Source: Mantamonas sphyraenae
Taxonomy: Eukaryota; CRuMs; Mantamonadidae
DNA length: 64,000 nt
Reading direction: 5' to 3'
Assembly: GCA_026936335.1 (NCBI GenBank)
Contig: JAPMXV010000026.1
Span: forward strand, 1-64,000
The notes under the pieces are model-generated. The model was not told where the DNA came from. It saw nothing but the letters and a program-made list of their open reading frames with translations, and ran no database searches. The position numbers and the translations under genes were made by a program. Shown in pieces: positions 27,212 through 38,329 of this stretch; the stretch's first letter is position 1, and every line of letters starts with the position of its first letter.

Positions 27212-29939
27212 ATGTCATCCTCCTCATCATCATCCACTCCATCCTCCTCCGCCCCCTCCACCTCCACTCCACTTCTCCTCGACGATGCCGATCAGCATCT
27301 CGACGACGAGATCCCGGCCTCTCGGTACTCCCGCCAGCTCGAGTCCACCCTCGAGAACCTCATGCCTACCGACGACCCCATGGACGAGCCAGAGCTCAAC
27401 GTCGTCGACTACATCAACAAAATGTTCCCCAACGAGCAGAGCCTCAGCAACATCGACCGCGTCGTCTTCAAACTCCGCACAAACATCTCTCGCATGGACT
27501 CGGAGATCCTCGATGCCGTCCGCGCTCAAACCGAAGCTGGTGTCCAGGGCCGCCGCGATCTCGACGATGCCAAGGATGCCATCCAGGTACGTCTCCAACC
27601 CCCGCTCCCCGTTCCATGCCCCCCAGCCACGCAGCTCCGTTTTCCCTCCGCCCATTCTTCCTCCCCACTCCCTCTTCTCTGCCCACTCCTGCTCTCCCCA
27701 CCCTCCCCGGCACCTTCTCACCCCTCCCTCGCCCTCCCCTCCCTCTCTTTCTCCCCAGCAACTCTACTCCAAGATCCGCGAAATCAAGACAAAGGCCGAC
27801 CGAAGCGAAAAGATGGTCAACGAGATCTGCCAGGGTATCCAGAGCCTCGACTACGCGAAAAAGAACCTCACCAACACCATCACAGAGCTCCGCCGTCTCC
27901 AGATGTGGGTCACCGCCATCGACAATCTCGGCCAGATGGCCGACGACAAGGAGTACCGCGAAGCAGGCAATCTCCTTCAGGCCGTCAACGAGTTTGAAAG
28001 CAACTTTGCCGCCTACCTCCACATCGACCGTGTCCGCCAGCTCACAGACAGCACCACACGCATACGTACTCGCCTCAACTCACAAATCATCCTCGATTTC
28101 AAGGACATGAGCGCCTCCGACGGCCCCGGTGTAAGCGCTGCCCTCCTCAGCGAGGCCTGCGTCGCCGTCGACGCCCTGGGTGACGACACACGCTACGCCA
28201 TCATCCAACAGTTTTGCGACTGGCAGCTCACAGAGTATCAGCTCCGCTACAGTGTCAGCGGCGAAGGCGGACGGCTCGACCTCACCGACCAGCGCTTCGC
28301 CTGGATGCACATGCGTCTACGCACCTTTGACCAGGATTTTGGCACCATCTTTCCCCCAGAGTGGAAGGTACCCCAGCATCTCGTCGAACAGTTTGCCCAC
28401 CTCACGCGAAACGATCTCCAGGCCATCCTCGCAAACGCCACAAAGAACCAAAACATCGACGTCGCCACACTTATCCTAGCCCTGCAAAAGACCATCGACT
28501 TTGAACAAAAGATGGTCAAAATCTTTGCCGCCGTCAACAGGGGTCTCGTTGACCGCGAACTCGGCAAGCTCCATCAGGATGACGACGACACCCTCGACGA
28601 TGACCTCGACGACGACGACGACGACGACGACGACCTCGATGACCTTGATCTCGAACCTCCGCCCAACATGGATACCGCCGCAGGCGTCAAGTGGAAGTAC
28701 CGCATGTTCAAGAAGCAGCAGAAAGACGAAGCCCGCCGCGCACGCGAAGATAAGCTCAAGGCTCGCGGTGGCGTCCGCAGGCAGCAGGCCATCGACGAGG
28801 CAAACCGCTTCATTGGCCTCATCAGTGTCGCGTTTGAGCCGTACATGAAGAACTACATCGACATGGAGCGCGAAAACCTCAAGGACATGCTCGACTCGCT
28901 CATCAAGGAAGAGTCCTGGACCCTCAACGACCGCGCCACACATGGCGTCAACGTCCTCAGCAGCTGTCTCAAGCTCGTCACCTACTTCACCGCCACCATG
29001 AAGCGCTGCGCCGCCCTCAACAAGGGCACCACCCTCCTCGAACTGTACCTTCTCTTCAAAGACAACTTTGCCGCCTACGCAGACGCCCTCCAGTCCCACA
29101 TCCCAAAAACAAGCTCCCTCAGCCTCGGCTCCGTCGTCAACAACAACGAGTGGCATATGAAGCTCACCGACGACGAAGAGCAGCGCGTCGCCCTCATCCT
29201 CAACACCGCAGAGTACTGCTACGACATGGTCAGTCAGCTCGACGAAAACATGCTCCGCCTCATCCACATCGACTACAGCGATCAAATCGACATGGCCGAC
29301 ATCGGCGAGCTGTTTTCCCAGGTGGTCAACCGTTGCATCAAGGTCCTCGTCGCTTCCATCGAAAGCCGCCTCGACGCCCCTCTCGTTGCCATGAGCAAGA
29401 TGAGTTGGGCCCAGTCCGACATGATGGTCGGCGACGTCTCCCAGTACGTCCACCAGGTCCGCGCCATCGTCACCGACCGCATGCCCGCCATCGCCGCCAT
29501 CCTCAGTGACCAGTACTTTCGCTTCTTCCTCGACAAGCTTGTTAGCGCCTTTGTGCCCCACTACATCTCCTACATCTACCGCTGCAAACGCATCTCCGAA
29601 GTCGGCGCCCAGGGCCTCCAACTCGACGCCGAAGCCATCAAGGCTGCCTTTCTCGAGGTGCCGGAACTCGTTCCTGAAGACAAATGCCGCTTCCTCCGCT
29701 CCACCTACTCCCGCATGGTCGAGACCGAAATGTCAAAGGCCCAAACCATCCTCAAGGTCATCTCCTCGCCCCCAGAGGCCCTCGTCGACACCTACGGCCA
29801 TCTCGTCACTGAGAGCTCAGAGCAGGAGCTCCAGCGCATCATGGAGCTCAAGGGTATGAAGAAGGGCGAGCAAGACGTCTTTCTCAGCAATTTTGCAAGC
29901 GGCACAAAGACCTTTACGAAGAAACTATTTAGCTTTTGA
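27212..29939 (+). CDS. VPS53: VPS53, GARP/EARP tethering complex subunit
   Basis: Exons 27212-27586 and 27759-29939 encode 851 residues; the single intron (GTACGT...TTTCTCCCCAG) is phase 0. The N-terminus after a Ser-rich leader matches Vps53: LNVVDYINKMFPNEQSLSNI, followed by coiled coil with QLYSKIREIKTKADRSEKM directly after the splice. The middle contains the conserved DPYLFAxx-like helical bundle and an Asp run (~28578-28650) that is an unusual insertion. The complex tethers endosome-derived vesicles to the trans-Golgi network (GARP) or recycling endosomes (EARP). Length agrees with Vps53 of other eukaryotes. The gene starts 19 bases after the stop of the STT3-like gene on the same strand. 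Confidence 0.93.
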
Positions 29940-30094
29940 GTGCACATCCCTCTCTTTGTCCCTCACGACGTGTAGTCTCCTGCTGTGGCGCTCCCTGTGT
30001 CAGCAATCACCCCTCCTGCCACCCTCTCCCCCACGCATCCTCTCCTCAAATCTCCTCTAATCCCTCTCGTGCACGCGCAGCGTACCAGCATCGT
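29940..30094. terminator. Convergent 3' ends of VPS53 and ARM-like gene
   Basis: The stops of the + strand VPS53 gene and the minus-strand ARM-like gene face each other with 155 bases between, which must hold both polyadenylation regions. No AATAAA is visible on either strand in the gap, as in most gene ends of this window. Confidence 0.35.
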
Positions 30095-30861
30095 CTACGC
30101 CAGCGCCACAAAGCCCTCACCATCCATCTTGCCAGAAACGCGCCGCACAACCTGCCGTCCTGGCCCCACTGGCGACGGCATGCCGTTCTCTTCCAAAGGT
30201 TCTTCCTCAGCATCCTCGTCGCTCGACGTCGGCTCCTCCTCCTCCTCAAACGCATGCAAGCCCGGTCGGCCCATCTCGTTGCCAGGCGACATCTCTCCCG
30301 TTGCCTCCACCATCACCTCCTCCGCAGACACTCCGGGGCTCTCTTCACTGCCCGACGCATGCTTTGTCTTGTACAGGGCCTTTTGCACCACAGTGTCGTT
30401 CGACCATCCGTCTGCCGCCGTCTCTGTGCCTTCAGTAAACTCTCGTGAAAACGCGCTCGACACCCCCACCTTTTCCAGCTGCTGCGCACGCAGTTCTGCA
30501 TGTATGCGCGCTTGTTCCCGTACAAGTCGCGAGTCTAGCGTCCCACCGTTTGGCGACTTGACCTTGAGCTCCACCACAGAGTCCAGCACGCCCCCCTTGA
30601 CCAAACTCGTCAGCGCCTGGCTTGTCAACTCCACCTGCGGGTTTGACTTTTGCTTCACCGAACCCGAGCGACCCCGTCCCACCGACGGCATCTCTTGCAG
30701 CAGTTTGTCGTCCTCTTCCAGTGGCACCTCCATGCGCAGCGACGCGCTGCCCATTCGCGGACGCGTCAGTGTGCGCCGCTTCGTGTTTGACAGGGTCATC
30801 ATCGACTCCATCCGCTGTACACTCATTGCCTTCTTAGGTGTGCTCTTCAGCGCCCCGTTGC

Positions 30862-30902
<41 letters not shown>

Positions 30903-32876
30903 GATCCACCCTCCGACCCCGTCCCTGCTCCCGACGACGACGACGACATCTGTGCCAACGCTGCCGTAAACTCGTCCGAAACGAGCAGCGACAAAAGGTT
31001 ACGGTTGGACTCGCCAGCCTGCACAATGATCCCGCGCTCCATAAGCCGCACCGCGTTGAATGCTGCTGCTTCCAGTTGCCTGTCCTTGCTGTAGCGGCAC
31101 CGCTTGTACACGTCATGCGCAAGCACCAGGAAGCTTGTACCCTCGCGTCCACTCAGCTGTGGCACAAGTGACCCCAGAAACTTTCGGTTGCCCGCCAGGT
31201 TCGCCAGGATGCGCAGCGCCTGCCTTTTTTCCTCGCTGGACACGTCGCCCTCCAGCTTCGACGACAGCAACTCCAGCATAGGGTATGCATCCAAACGCAT
31301 CATCCGGATTTGCTGGTTCTCGTCCACACAGATGTTTGCCAGACCGCGAAGTGCGTGGATGCGCGTCAGCTCGTCCTCGCTCGATGTCGCCTGGTACAGC
31401 GTCACAAACCCAAGGTTTGCAACTACAGTGTTGCGCTGCGCCGTCAACTCTCGGTTGAACGTCATGTCCAACCCTTGGTCCGCCGGAAAGTCTGGCCACA
31501 GAAGCGGCAGACCACCAAACGCTCGCTCCACAAACGACTTTTCCCCTGCCATCTCACGCGCCTCATCCTTCTTCCGTTGCGCTTCTGCCTGCACCTTGCG
31601 CTCCACTTCCACCTCCATCATCCCCTTCTTCAGGAACCACGCACGCGTATCGTACGTCCCGGTCAGGTTGGCCAACAGCCCCACAAGTGGCCGGTGATAC
31701 CACACCTTGCCCTCAAACTTGCGCACCCATGCATTGATCTGCTTCTGCGGCACAATCTCCAGCACAATCGCCTGCAGGATCGGATCCACCGTCAAGTTCA
31801 GCAGCAGCTTCAAGATCTCCCGGGTCATCTCTGTGTCCTCGAAATCCAACGTCAAAATCAATGGCACCAGCCCACTTGCCACTGCAGGCATCTTTGCAAG
31901 AATGCCCACTGACATAGCTGTGTGTGTGTGTGTGTGTGTGTGTTGACCCGTGTACCATGGCCCGTGTCAGTCGCCTGCGCTTCCGCCTCGTTCCACCGCG
32001 TCCGGGAATCCATTTACCATCCACAGCAAACGTCGACACCAGACGCACAGCGTGCAGTTTGCACACTCGCTCCAAACCCTGTGTGTGTACGTACCCGGGT
32101 GTACCATCCCCCCCAGTGTTAGCCTTTTCTCTCCACACAGCCTCTCTCCTCGCCGCACCGCCAGCGCGCGCATGTTTCTCACCTCGTCCACGCTCTCTGT
32201 GTGTGTCCAGTGCTCAATCACCGCAGACAGGTGGTACTTGGATGCAATCACCCTCCGTGCAGCATCTACAACCCGACCAGGCCCACACACATCACCACAC
32301 ACAGCCGTGTCAGCGGATCCTCCAGCGCAAATAACCCCGCGCCCTCACCCCAAAACTCACCAAGCGCCGTGAGCTTGCACGCTGCCTGCAGCGCCAACGC
32401 CTGATGCTCCATGTCTGCACTGTGCAGGAAGCCAATCACAGACAGCATACTCTGCGACGCCGCCAACAGCTTCGTTTCGTTCACTACGCATCACCACACA
32501 CACACAGTGCAAAAGCCCAAGTGGTGTCAGCGCCAAAATCTTCCCCCAGCCATCAACGGTCGTCCCATCTCCAGGCCATCACACACACACACACATCCAC
32601 ACACTATCCACTTACAAGTCAACTCTTTGGTCGCAATCAGCCGCACCATATCCAGTTGCAACTCGGTCAGTGCGGACAACGTTGCAGGCACGTCTGCGAT
32701 GCGAAATGAAAAGCAGCCGCCGAGTGAGTTTGCGGACGCCTCGAACCACTCCCGTTCCTCCACAAACTCCACAGCCCTTCCTCAACCACCTCCCCACTCG
32801 CTCCCCTCCCATTCACCGGCCTACCTTCCACACTGCCACTCATGCCCAAGGCATCGAAAACAGTGGCAAAATCCAT
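30095..32876 (-). CDS. Armadillo-like protein with long disordered C-terminus, six exons
   Basis: Supported exons are ~32830-32876 (MDFATVFDALGMSG), one ending at 32616 (contains FVEEREWFEASANSLGG), 32361-32483, 32183-32265, 32018-32078 and 30095-31917. Splice junctions restore a single frame, e.g. KELT-L-NETKLL, KLTAL-D-AARRV, VDE-GLERV and AVD-A-MSVGIL. Branch motifs CTGACAC occur in several introns and the last one also has a (TG)n tract. Only the first junction (32760-32830) is ambiguous; that intron would be just ~45-50 nt. The N-terminal ~400 residues are helical ARM-like repeats (LKLLLNLTVDP, ALRGLANICVDE, ALRILANLAGNR). The remainder is disordered, with a 20-residue Ser run encoded by CTG/AGC repeats at ~30850-30903. 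No orthologue name is assigned; it resembles ARMC-type scaffolds. Confidence 0.78.
30861..30903. repeat. (CTG)n coding run
   Basis: About thirteen consecutive CTG/GCTG units on the + strand encode a serine run (AGC) in the ARM-like protein. Being pure trinucleotide, it is a likely length-variable site. A similar but shorter CTG run encodes serines in ASCC1 at ~63295-63321. Confidence 0.85.
31918..32017 (-). other. Intron with (TG/CA)n tract and CTGACAC branch site
   Basis: This 100-nt intron of the ARM-like gene begins GTAAAT in the minus-strand sense, has the branch motif GACTGACACGG, and ends in a run of CA dinucleotides (positions 31919-31943 on the + strand as TG) serving as its pyrimidine-poor tract before CACAG. 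A length polymorphism here is likely. Confidence 0.75.
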
Positions 32877-32923
32877 GACGACCTGCAGCAAACCGAAAAA
32901 CTCGTTTCTTTTCCTTGCCTCAC

Positions 32924-34762
32924 TCAACGCTTGCTCGCCTTGCCCACACGTACTCGCACCTCGCACGCCTCCAACGCAGGCAGCCGCTCCAAGGACACCA
33001 CTGGCTTGTGTGTACGCAGCCGTTTGCTGGACGTCAACTGTGAATCGTCCATCAACCTCGCCAGCGCAGCCTTTTCCTCCTCATCCAGCAAGCCACTGCT
33101 CTCCTCACCCTCTTCACCCTCCTCCGTCTCCACGTCCACCTCTTCTTCCTCCTTCTCAACCTCTGCCCGCTGCACCGCTTCCGTCACGTCGCTGAACCGC
33201 AACACGTACTCCCCCTCGCCCAGATCCTCCGGCAACACCAACTGCCCCTCCTCTACCACCGTCTTGCCCCCTCGCACATCCATGCACACGCTGTACACCG
33301 GCGGGTAGCTACTCGATGCAAACGCAATCCTTTGTCGCTGCTGCCTCTTGCCGCTTTTCTGCACACTGCTCTCCTTTCCCTCCTTGCCATCCTTTCTCTT
33401 CTTCTTGCCACTCCCGCTGCTTGCTCCCTCGCTTTCCTCGACTTCGGCCAACAGTTGTACCTGCACCACCCGGTTGTCTTCTCCCTCCACCTCGCGTACC
33501 CGCCACATCCTTCCATACTCCCCAAGCTGCGCCAGTGCACGTTCATACGCCTCGTTCTCCATCGATGCCATCATCGCCGCCACCTTGTTGCTGCTCTTGC
33601 TTCCGCCTCGCCGGCTCGTCGTCGATCCAGACACAGATCCGCCGCTCGCCCCAAGCGACTTGCTCACATGTTTCTCCGCCTCTGCCCGTGCCCGTCTCTC
33701 ACGCTCCTCCGGTGTCAACCGCACTTCCTCACACTCTTTGCGCAGACACACAACCTCCAAACGCGGCACCTTGGCCCCGGCCCAAAGCACCAACACGTTC
33801 TCCTCCTCCTCCGCCTCGTCACTCTCCTGCCACGATGGCACCGGGTCAGCAGGAAACATCATTGTCGCATACTCCACAGGCGTAGACCCGTCGTTGTCTC
33901 CCTCCGTGCTGCCGCTCTTTGACTTGGACCCGTTCTTCTTCTTCTTCCTCGCCGACTTGCTTCCGTCGTTCCCGCGACGCCCGCTGCTTCCGCTCCCCGA
34001 TCCACCCTCACTCACTGCATACGTGTACTTGACACGCAGATGTGTCGGTTGGTCCACTGGCACGTCACCTGCAAACATGCCCGTGTACACCAGGCCACTC
34101 GCCGCTTCAAACAACTTTCCTTCTCCTGCACGCATTTCCTCCTCCCAGCCTCCTGTGTAATGCGACCCGTCTGCGTATTGCATCCTTCCCTGTCCATGCC
34201 GCTTGTTTCGCTTCCATTCCCCTTCGTACACGTCGCCGTTTGCGTACGAAAGCACCCCGTGGCCCGACCGTTGATGCTTCTCAAACGCCCCCTCGTACAC
34301 ACTGCCGTCCGATAGTCTGTGCCATCCCTGTCCGTGACGCACATTGTCCCTCCAATCCCCTTCGTACTCCTCATCTGCTCTCATCCAGTGTACACCGCGC
34401 GTGTCAGTCGCCCAAACGTTCGCCCCACCTGCTTGCTTCTCGCTGCTTCTCGCCCAAACTCCCTTACCTCGTTCCACGTCCACGTGCCTACCGCGTCCAT
34501 GACGCTCTCCAAACTCAAAGGTCCCTTCGTAGAAACTGCCTCCTGTGCCGTACCACCGTACGCCTTCGCCACACATCTCCCCGGCCACAAAATTGCCCTC
34601 AAACACATCGTCCCCAATCTGAAACTGGCCCCACCCCTCCTTCTGGTTCAACACCCAGTCTCCCGAGTACGCAAACACCCCGTTGGGATACACGTACGTG
34701 CCCTGGCCGTGTCGCAGCTGCTTGTGCTCGTCCCCTACGTAGGACATGTTTGTTCTGGCCAT
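32924..34762 (-). CDS. MORN-repeat protein
   Basis: Exons 34468-34762 and 32924-34374 encode 581 residues; the intron 34375-34467 (GTAAGG..., GACTGACACG, ...GAGCAG) is 93 nt, a multiple of three, so the unspliced frame is open. Residues ~1-265 contain about eight MORN repeats, such as YVGDEHKQLRHGQGTYVYPN, FEGNFVAGEMCGEGVRWY, YEGDWRDNVRHGQGWHRL and YEGEWKRNKRHGQGRMQY. The remainder is Ser/Gly/Lys-rich with charged coiled-coil stretches and a possible beta-domain near EYVLRFSDV. MORN repeats bind lipids or form scaffolds at flagella and membrane junctions; a cytoskeletal/ciliary role is plausible given neighbours such as TBCCD1 and katanin. The start (MARTNMSYVG) lies 38 bases from the divergent acyltransferase start. 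Confidence 0.88.
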   Translation of the reverse strand: MARTNMSYVGDEHKQLRHGQGTYVYPNGVFAYSGDWVLNQKEGWGQFQIGDDVFEGNFVAGEMCGEGVRWYGTGGSFYEGTFEFGERHGRGRHVDVERGKGVWARSSEKQAGGANVWATDTRGVHWMRADEEYEGDWRDNVRHGQGWHRLSDGSVYEGAFEKHQRSGHGVLSYANGDVYEGEWKRNKRHGQGRMQYADGSHYTGGWEEEMRAGEGKLFEAASGLVYTGMFAGDVPVDQPTHLRVKYTYAVSEGGSGSGSSGRRGNDGSKSARKKKKNGSKSKSGSTEGDNDGSTPVEYATMMFPADPVPSWQESDEAEEEENVLVLWAGAKVPRLEVVCLRKECEEVRLTPEERERRARAEAEKHVSKSLGASGGSVSGSTTSRRGGSKSSNKVAAMMASMENEAYERALAQLGEYGRMWRVREVEGEDNRVVQVQLLAEVEESEGASSGSGKKKRKDGKEGKESSVQKSGKRQQRQRIAFASSSYPPVYSVCMDVRGGKTVVEEGQLVLPEDLGEGEYVLRFSDVTEAVQRAEVEKEEEEVDVETEEGEEGEESSGLLDEEEKAALARLMDDSQLTSSKRLRTHKPVVSLERLPALEACEVRVRVGKASKR

Positions 34763-34800
34763 AACGGCGCCCCGCCACCAACCATCCCCCACAACCGACC
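34763..34800. promoter_or_regulatory. Very short divergent promoter region, MORN / acyltransferase
   Basis: Only 38 bases separate the start codons of these two divergent genes, with the sequence before the + strand ATG being CCACAACCGACC. The 5' UTRs must be minimal or overlap the other gene. No named core promoter element can be recognised. Confidence 0.4.
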
Positions 34801-36285
34801 ATGTGCTGCTGTTGCGACGGCTACGATGCTATCATTGCCTTTGTCAACTGGCTGGTCCACATCTTCTTCCGTGACATCAAGGTCACGGGCGAGGAGAACA
34901 TCCCCGACGATGGGCCGGTGATTTTTGTCGGCAACCACCCAAACGCTCTCCTCGACCCGGCCGTCCTCCTCGCCAACGTGCCCCGCCGCGTCTCTGTCCT
35001 GGCAAAGAGCACGCTGTTTTCCGTGCCCTTTCTCGGATGGATGATCTCTGCTGCACACGCCATCCCTGTCTTCCGTTCCCGTGACCGCAAGGACAAGAGC
35101 AAACCCACAGACCACAGTGCCATGTTTGCCGCCGTCCACGACGCCTTTGCCGACGGCAATTGCATTGCCATTTTCCCTGAAGGCATCTCCCACGACGAAA
35201 CTTCCCTGCAAGAGCTCAAGCCTGGCGTGGCGGTGATGGCCCTCGGAGGGCAGGCCAAGCTCGACCGTGCCGCCACACCCATTCGCATTGTCGCATGCGG
35301 CCTGAACTACATGGTCAAGGACCGCTTCCGCTCTCGTGTCCTTGTCGAGTACTCGCCTCCCCTCGAGGTCGATGCAGAGCTCGCCGCTCAGTTTGAAGCC
35401 CAGGCCGCCGACTGCCCTTCCCCATTCCGCCGTGAGGCCACACAGACCCTCATGAGCCACATCGAGGCACTCATGCGTGCGGTGACTACAAATGCCGACG
35501 ACTGGGAGACGCTCGAGGTCATCAAGCTCGGCCGCCGCTTGTTTGTCCCACCCGACCAGCTGCTCTCTGTGCGCCAATACCTCGGCGTCAACCGCCGCTT
35601 TGCCGAAGTGTACACCGAGCACAGGGACCAACCCGAGGTTGCCGACTTGTTTCAGCGTGTCAGCGAGTATCGTGCTGACCTCATGCGCTTGGGGCTGGAA
35701 GACTACCAGGTGCGCGCAGAAAACCCCACCTGCTGCATCCCGCTGTTCACCACCACCTACCTCATCCTCTACATGCTTATTCTGTTCCCCATCGCCTTGG
35801 TCGGCAACATCATCCACTTGCCCATCATCCTCACCGCCCGGCTCAGTGCTGCCGCGCACGCCAAGAAGGAGGGCAACGATGTCATTGCCACCTACAAGCT
35901 TATGCTCGCCTTTTTCGTCACCCCTCTTCTCTATCTCGCTTACGACATCACCGCGGGCCTCATTGCCAACATGTGGGAGGTCGGCCTCATTTGCGCTGCG
36001 GCCCTGCCCATCCTCGGCTGGATCACCATCCGCGTCAACGAGGAGTGGGCCCTTGTCATGACCAACCTCAAGGCAAACTGCGGCGTCATCAACTTTCAAC
36101 GCGAAATTGACGAGCTGCGCCAGACACGCGACGGCCTCGTTGTCGACGTCCGTGCTCTCGTCGACACCTACGCCAGCCCGGAGGACAGGGCTACGGATCT
36201 GTACGCCTCCACGACCGCAGACGACCAGCCAACCTCATCTCGCCTTCCCCTCCTGCGCCAAGAGTCTGCTGCACTGCGCCCGTGA
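34801..36285 (+). CDS. Glycerol-3-phosphate / DHAP acyltransferase (Gpt2/Sct1-type, LPLAT family)
   Basis: Intronless, 494 residues. The PlsC acyltransferase motifs are clear: motif I NHPNALLDP (the H-x5-D spacing typical of the fungal Gpt2/Sct1 GPATs rather than H-x4-D), motif II around PVFRSRDR, motif III IFPEGISHDE and a following proline-containing motif TPIRIVACGL. The enzyme would acylate the sn-1 position of glycerol-3-phosphate or dihydroxyacetone phosphate at the ER, the first step of phospholipid and triacylglycerol synthesis. The C-terminal part has a long spacer and then three to four membrane helices (LILYMLILFPIALVGNII, LMLAFFVTPLLYLAYDI, VGLICAAALPILGWITI). A Cys cluster MCCCC at the start may be palmitoylated. 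Stops of this gene and TBCCD1 converge with 51 bases between. Confidence 0.88.
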   Translation: MCCCCDGYDAIIAFVNWLVHIFFRDIKVTGEENIPDDGPVIFVGNHPNALLDPAVLLANVPRRVSVLAKSTLFSVPFLGWMISAAHAIPVFRSRDRKDKSKPTDHSAMFAAVHDAFADGNCIAIFPEGISHDETSLQELKPGVAVMALGGQAKLDRAATPIRIVACGLNYMVKDRFRSRVLVEYSPPLEVDAELAAQFEAQAADCPSPFRREATQTLMSHIEALMRAVTTNADDWETLEVIKLGRRLFVPPDQLLSVRQYLGVNRRFAEVYTEHRDQPEVADLFQRVSEYRADLMRLGLEDYQVRAENPTCCIPLFTTTYLILYMLILFPIALVGNIIHLPIILTARLSAAAHAKKEGNDVIATYKLMLAFFVTPLLYLAYDITAGLIANMWEVGLICAAALPILGWITIRVNEEWALVMTNLKANCGVINFQREIDELRQTRDGLVVDVRALVDTYASPEDRATDLYASTTADDQPTSSRLPLLRQESAALRP

Positions 36286-36336
36286 CCACGAGTTTTCCAC
36301 AAACAACAAAGCTTCATTCGTCCTGACGACAGTTGG

Positions 36337-38281
36337 CTACCCCAAACTCTCTTGCTGGAGATGCAACAATTGCTGGACCTGAGCCATATTGCCGCTGCGT
36401 TGTAGCCAGCTCTGAAACATTTCCTCGATGCTCTGCTGCAGCTCGGTTTGGTCTTCCGGCGCCAGTTGTGCAATGCGTGCGTGAAACACGCTCACTGCCT
36501 CCTGCTTGGCCACCCAGCTGGCTCGGTACTCCTCGGGCACCACGTCGCGCAGTGACGTGTCCTCTTCCGTGTCCTCGTCGCCCATCTCAAAGGGAATGGT
36601 AAACTCGCAGTAGTCCTCCGCCGGCATCAGTGCGTACTCGCTCCCGCTGCCATCCGTGGCCCCGGCCGTCGACGACGACGCGATTCCGCTGTTTCCTGTG
36701 CTGCTGCTGTTGGACAGCTGCACGGGCTTGTCCCACAGATTGCACGTTGTGTCAAGGCCAACGAGTTGCCGGTGTGCAGCCAGACCCTTGTAGAAAGCAT
36801 TCAGAGGCGCCAGCTCCAAGTCCGAGTTCCAGCCCACAAGTACAGGCGACTGGTTGGTGTGTGCATACACGTGGCACTCTGTCGTGCTGCTCAGCCGCAC
36901 CGCACGGCTGCTGCAAATCAGCCGCACTCGCTCGCAGCTTTCCATCTTTAGCATCCGCGCTGCTCCCACCACTATCGTACAATTGGAGCAGTCGCTGATG
37001 GTCACAAAGTCCATGCCGCTCAGCAGGTACAGGAAACAACCGCGGCACGAGCTGATGAGCACCGACGAGCCCTCAAACTGCTCCTCATCGCCAAACACAT
37101 CGGTCACGTTGACCAGATCTTTGATCTTGTTGAACCGCCGCGACGCCACACACTGCAGGTCCAGCTCCATGCTGTCTGTCGAATCCATCGATGCGCTGCG
37201 TGTGCTGCTACTCAGTGGCTCCGGATGGGTTCCTGAGCTGCTGCTGCTCGCCCCACCGTTGCTGTTCCCGCTGCTCAGTCCAGACGTGTACTTGTTGATC
37301 ACCGTGCGGTCCAGCACGTACTGCTGCACCTTTTCCAGCTCCACCTCTGCCGATGCATCTTGCTTCCACAGCGATACCCCTGCACTCAGCCGCGGCTGCC
37401 TCCATTGCGGTGATGGGCCTGCGTGCAGCAACACCGCCAGCCGATCAAACTGTGCCGCGCTCACGCTGCTCACCTTGCCAAACTCGCCCTCCATCCACGC
37501 TTCGTACCCGACCAGCTGCAGCAGCGAGCGTGCGTGTTTGGTCAGGAATACCAGATAGCGAGCATGCTTTGCTCGCGACGCCCCGTTGCGTCCGTGTTGC
37601 TTGCTCGGCGATTTCGGGCTGCCGTGCATCAACCGCGCTCCTCCGCCTCCACCAGGCGATTGGATGTGTTCCCTGTGCGTGTGCATGCACATGTGTGCGT
37701 GTGTATGTCGCCAAACAGGTGTTTCGTACAACCCCGCGTGTGTACGTTTCTCCCTGTGTCAGCAGCGGCCGCTGGAGGTGTGCGCGCCCTTCCACCGCCC
37801 ATCTTCTGCCTCGCGACGTTTCCCCCCCACTCACTCGTTGTACGCGGACACATTCGACTCCCATGGCAACGTGTGGAACAGCTGTGTCCACAGATACACA
37901 CCCAGACTCCATGCATCCACCACGCCGCTCTCTGCCAACGTTCCCCGTGCGTGTGTGAGTGACCAGACACCGCCCGCGCCAATTTCGCTCTCCTCCTCCC
38001 GCTTCCTCCCCACGCTCACCTGCCCCTTCCAGATTCTGCACCAACGACTCGGCCATGTCAAACAGCACTTGTGCGCGTTCCTGCGCCATGCTCAGCTCCT
38101 CATGTGCATACTCGACCCACTCGTCCTTGCTCACGGCCCTCTTCCCGCTGCCTTCGCTGTCCTTCGCCACAAGATCGGCCAGCACGCCCTGCACACGCTC
38201 CACATCCCACCCATCGTGGTGTGTAGCATGTTGCAACGGGATCCCGCCGTACTGGAACACCTCCAATCGGATCCACAGCAT
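36337..38281 (-). CDS. TBCCD1: TBCCD1, TBCC-domain centrosome/basal-body protein
   Basis: Exons 38020-38281, 37835-37931 and 36337-37672 encode 564 residues. Introns are 37932-38019 (GTGAGC...TTGGCAG) and 37673-37834 (GTGAGT...CGCACAG, with a GCTGACAC motif unusually ~90 nt from the end). The N-terminus MLWIRLEVFQYGG matches the start of TBCCD1. The TBCC domain spans ~residues 320-440: SCRGCFLYLLSGMDFVTISD, NCTIVVGAARMLKMESCERV and STTECHVYAHTNQSPVLVG. The C-terminal block EDYCEFTIPFEMGDEDTEED followed by EYRASWVAKQ is also typical. Unlike tubulin cofactor C, TBCCD1 homologues lack the catalytic arginine of the RP2/TBCC group and act in centriole/Golgi positioning (in algae, basal-body linkage). 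Ser-rich insertions (GSGWVP antisense region, ~37195-37275) interrupt the middle. Confidence 0.87.
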
Positions 38282-38329
38282 CGCCCAATTGCCTGCACCC
38301 GCGCTGCGCGCCTGAACTGGCTTTCTCTT

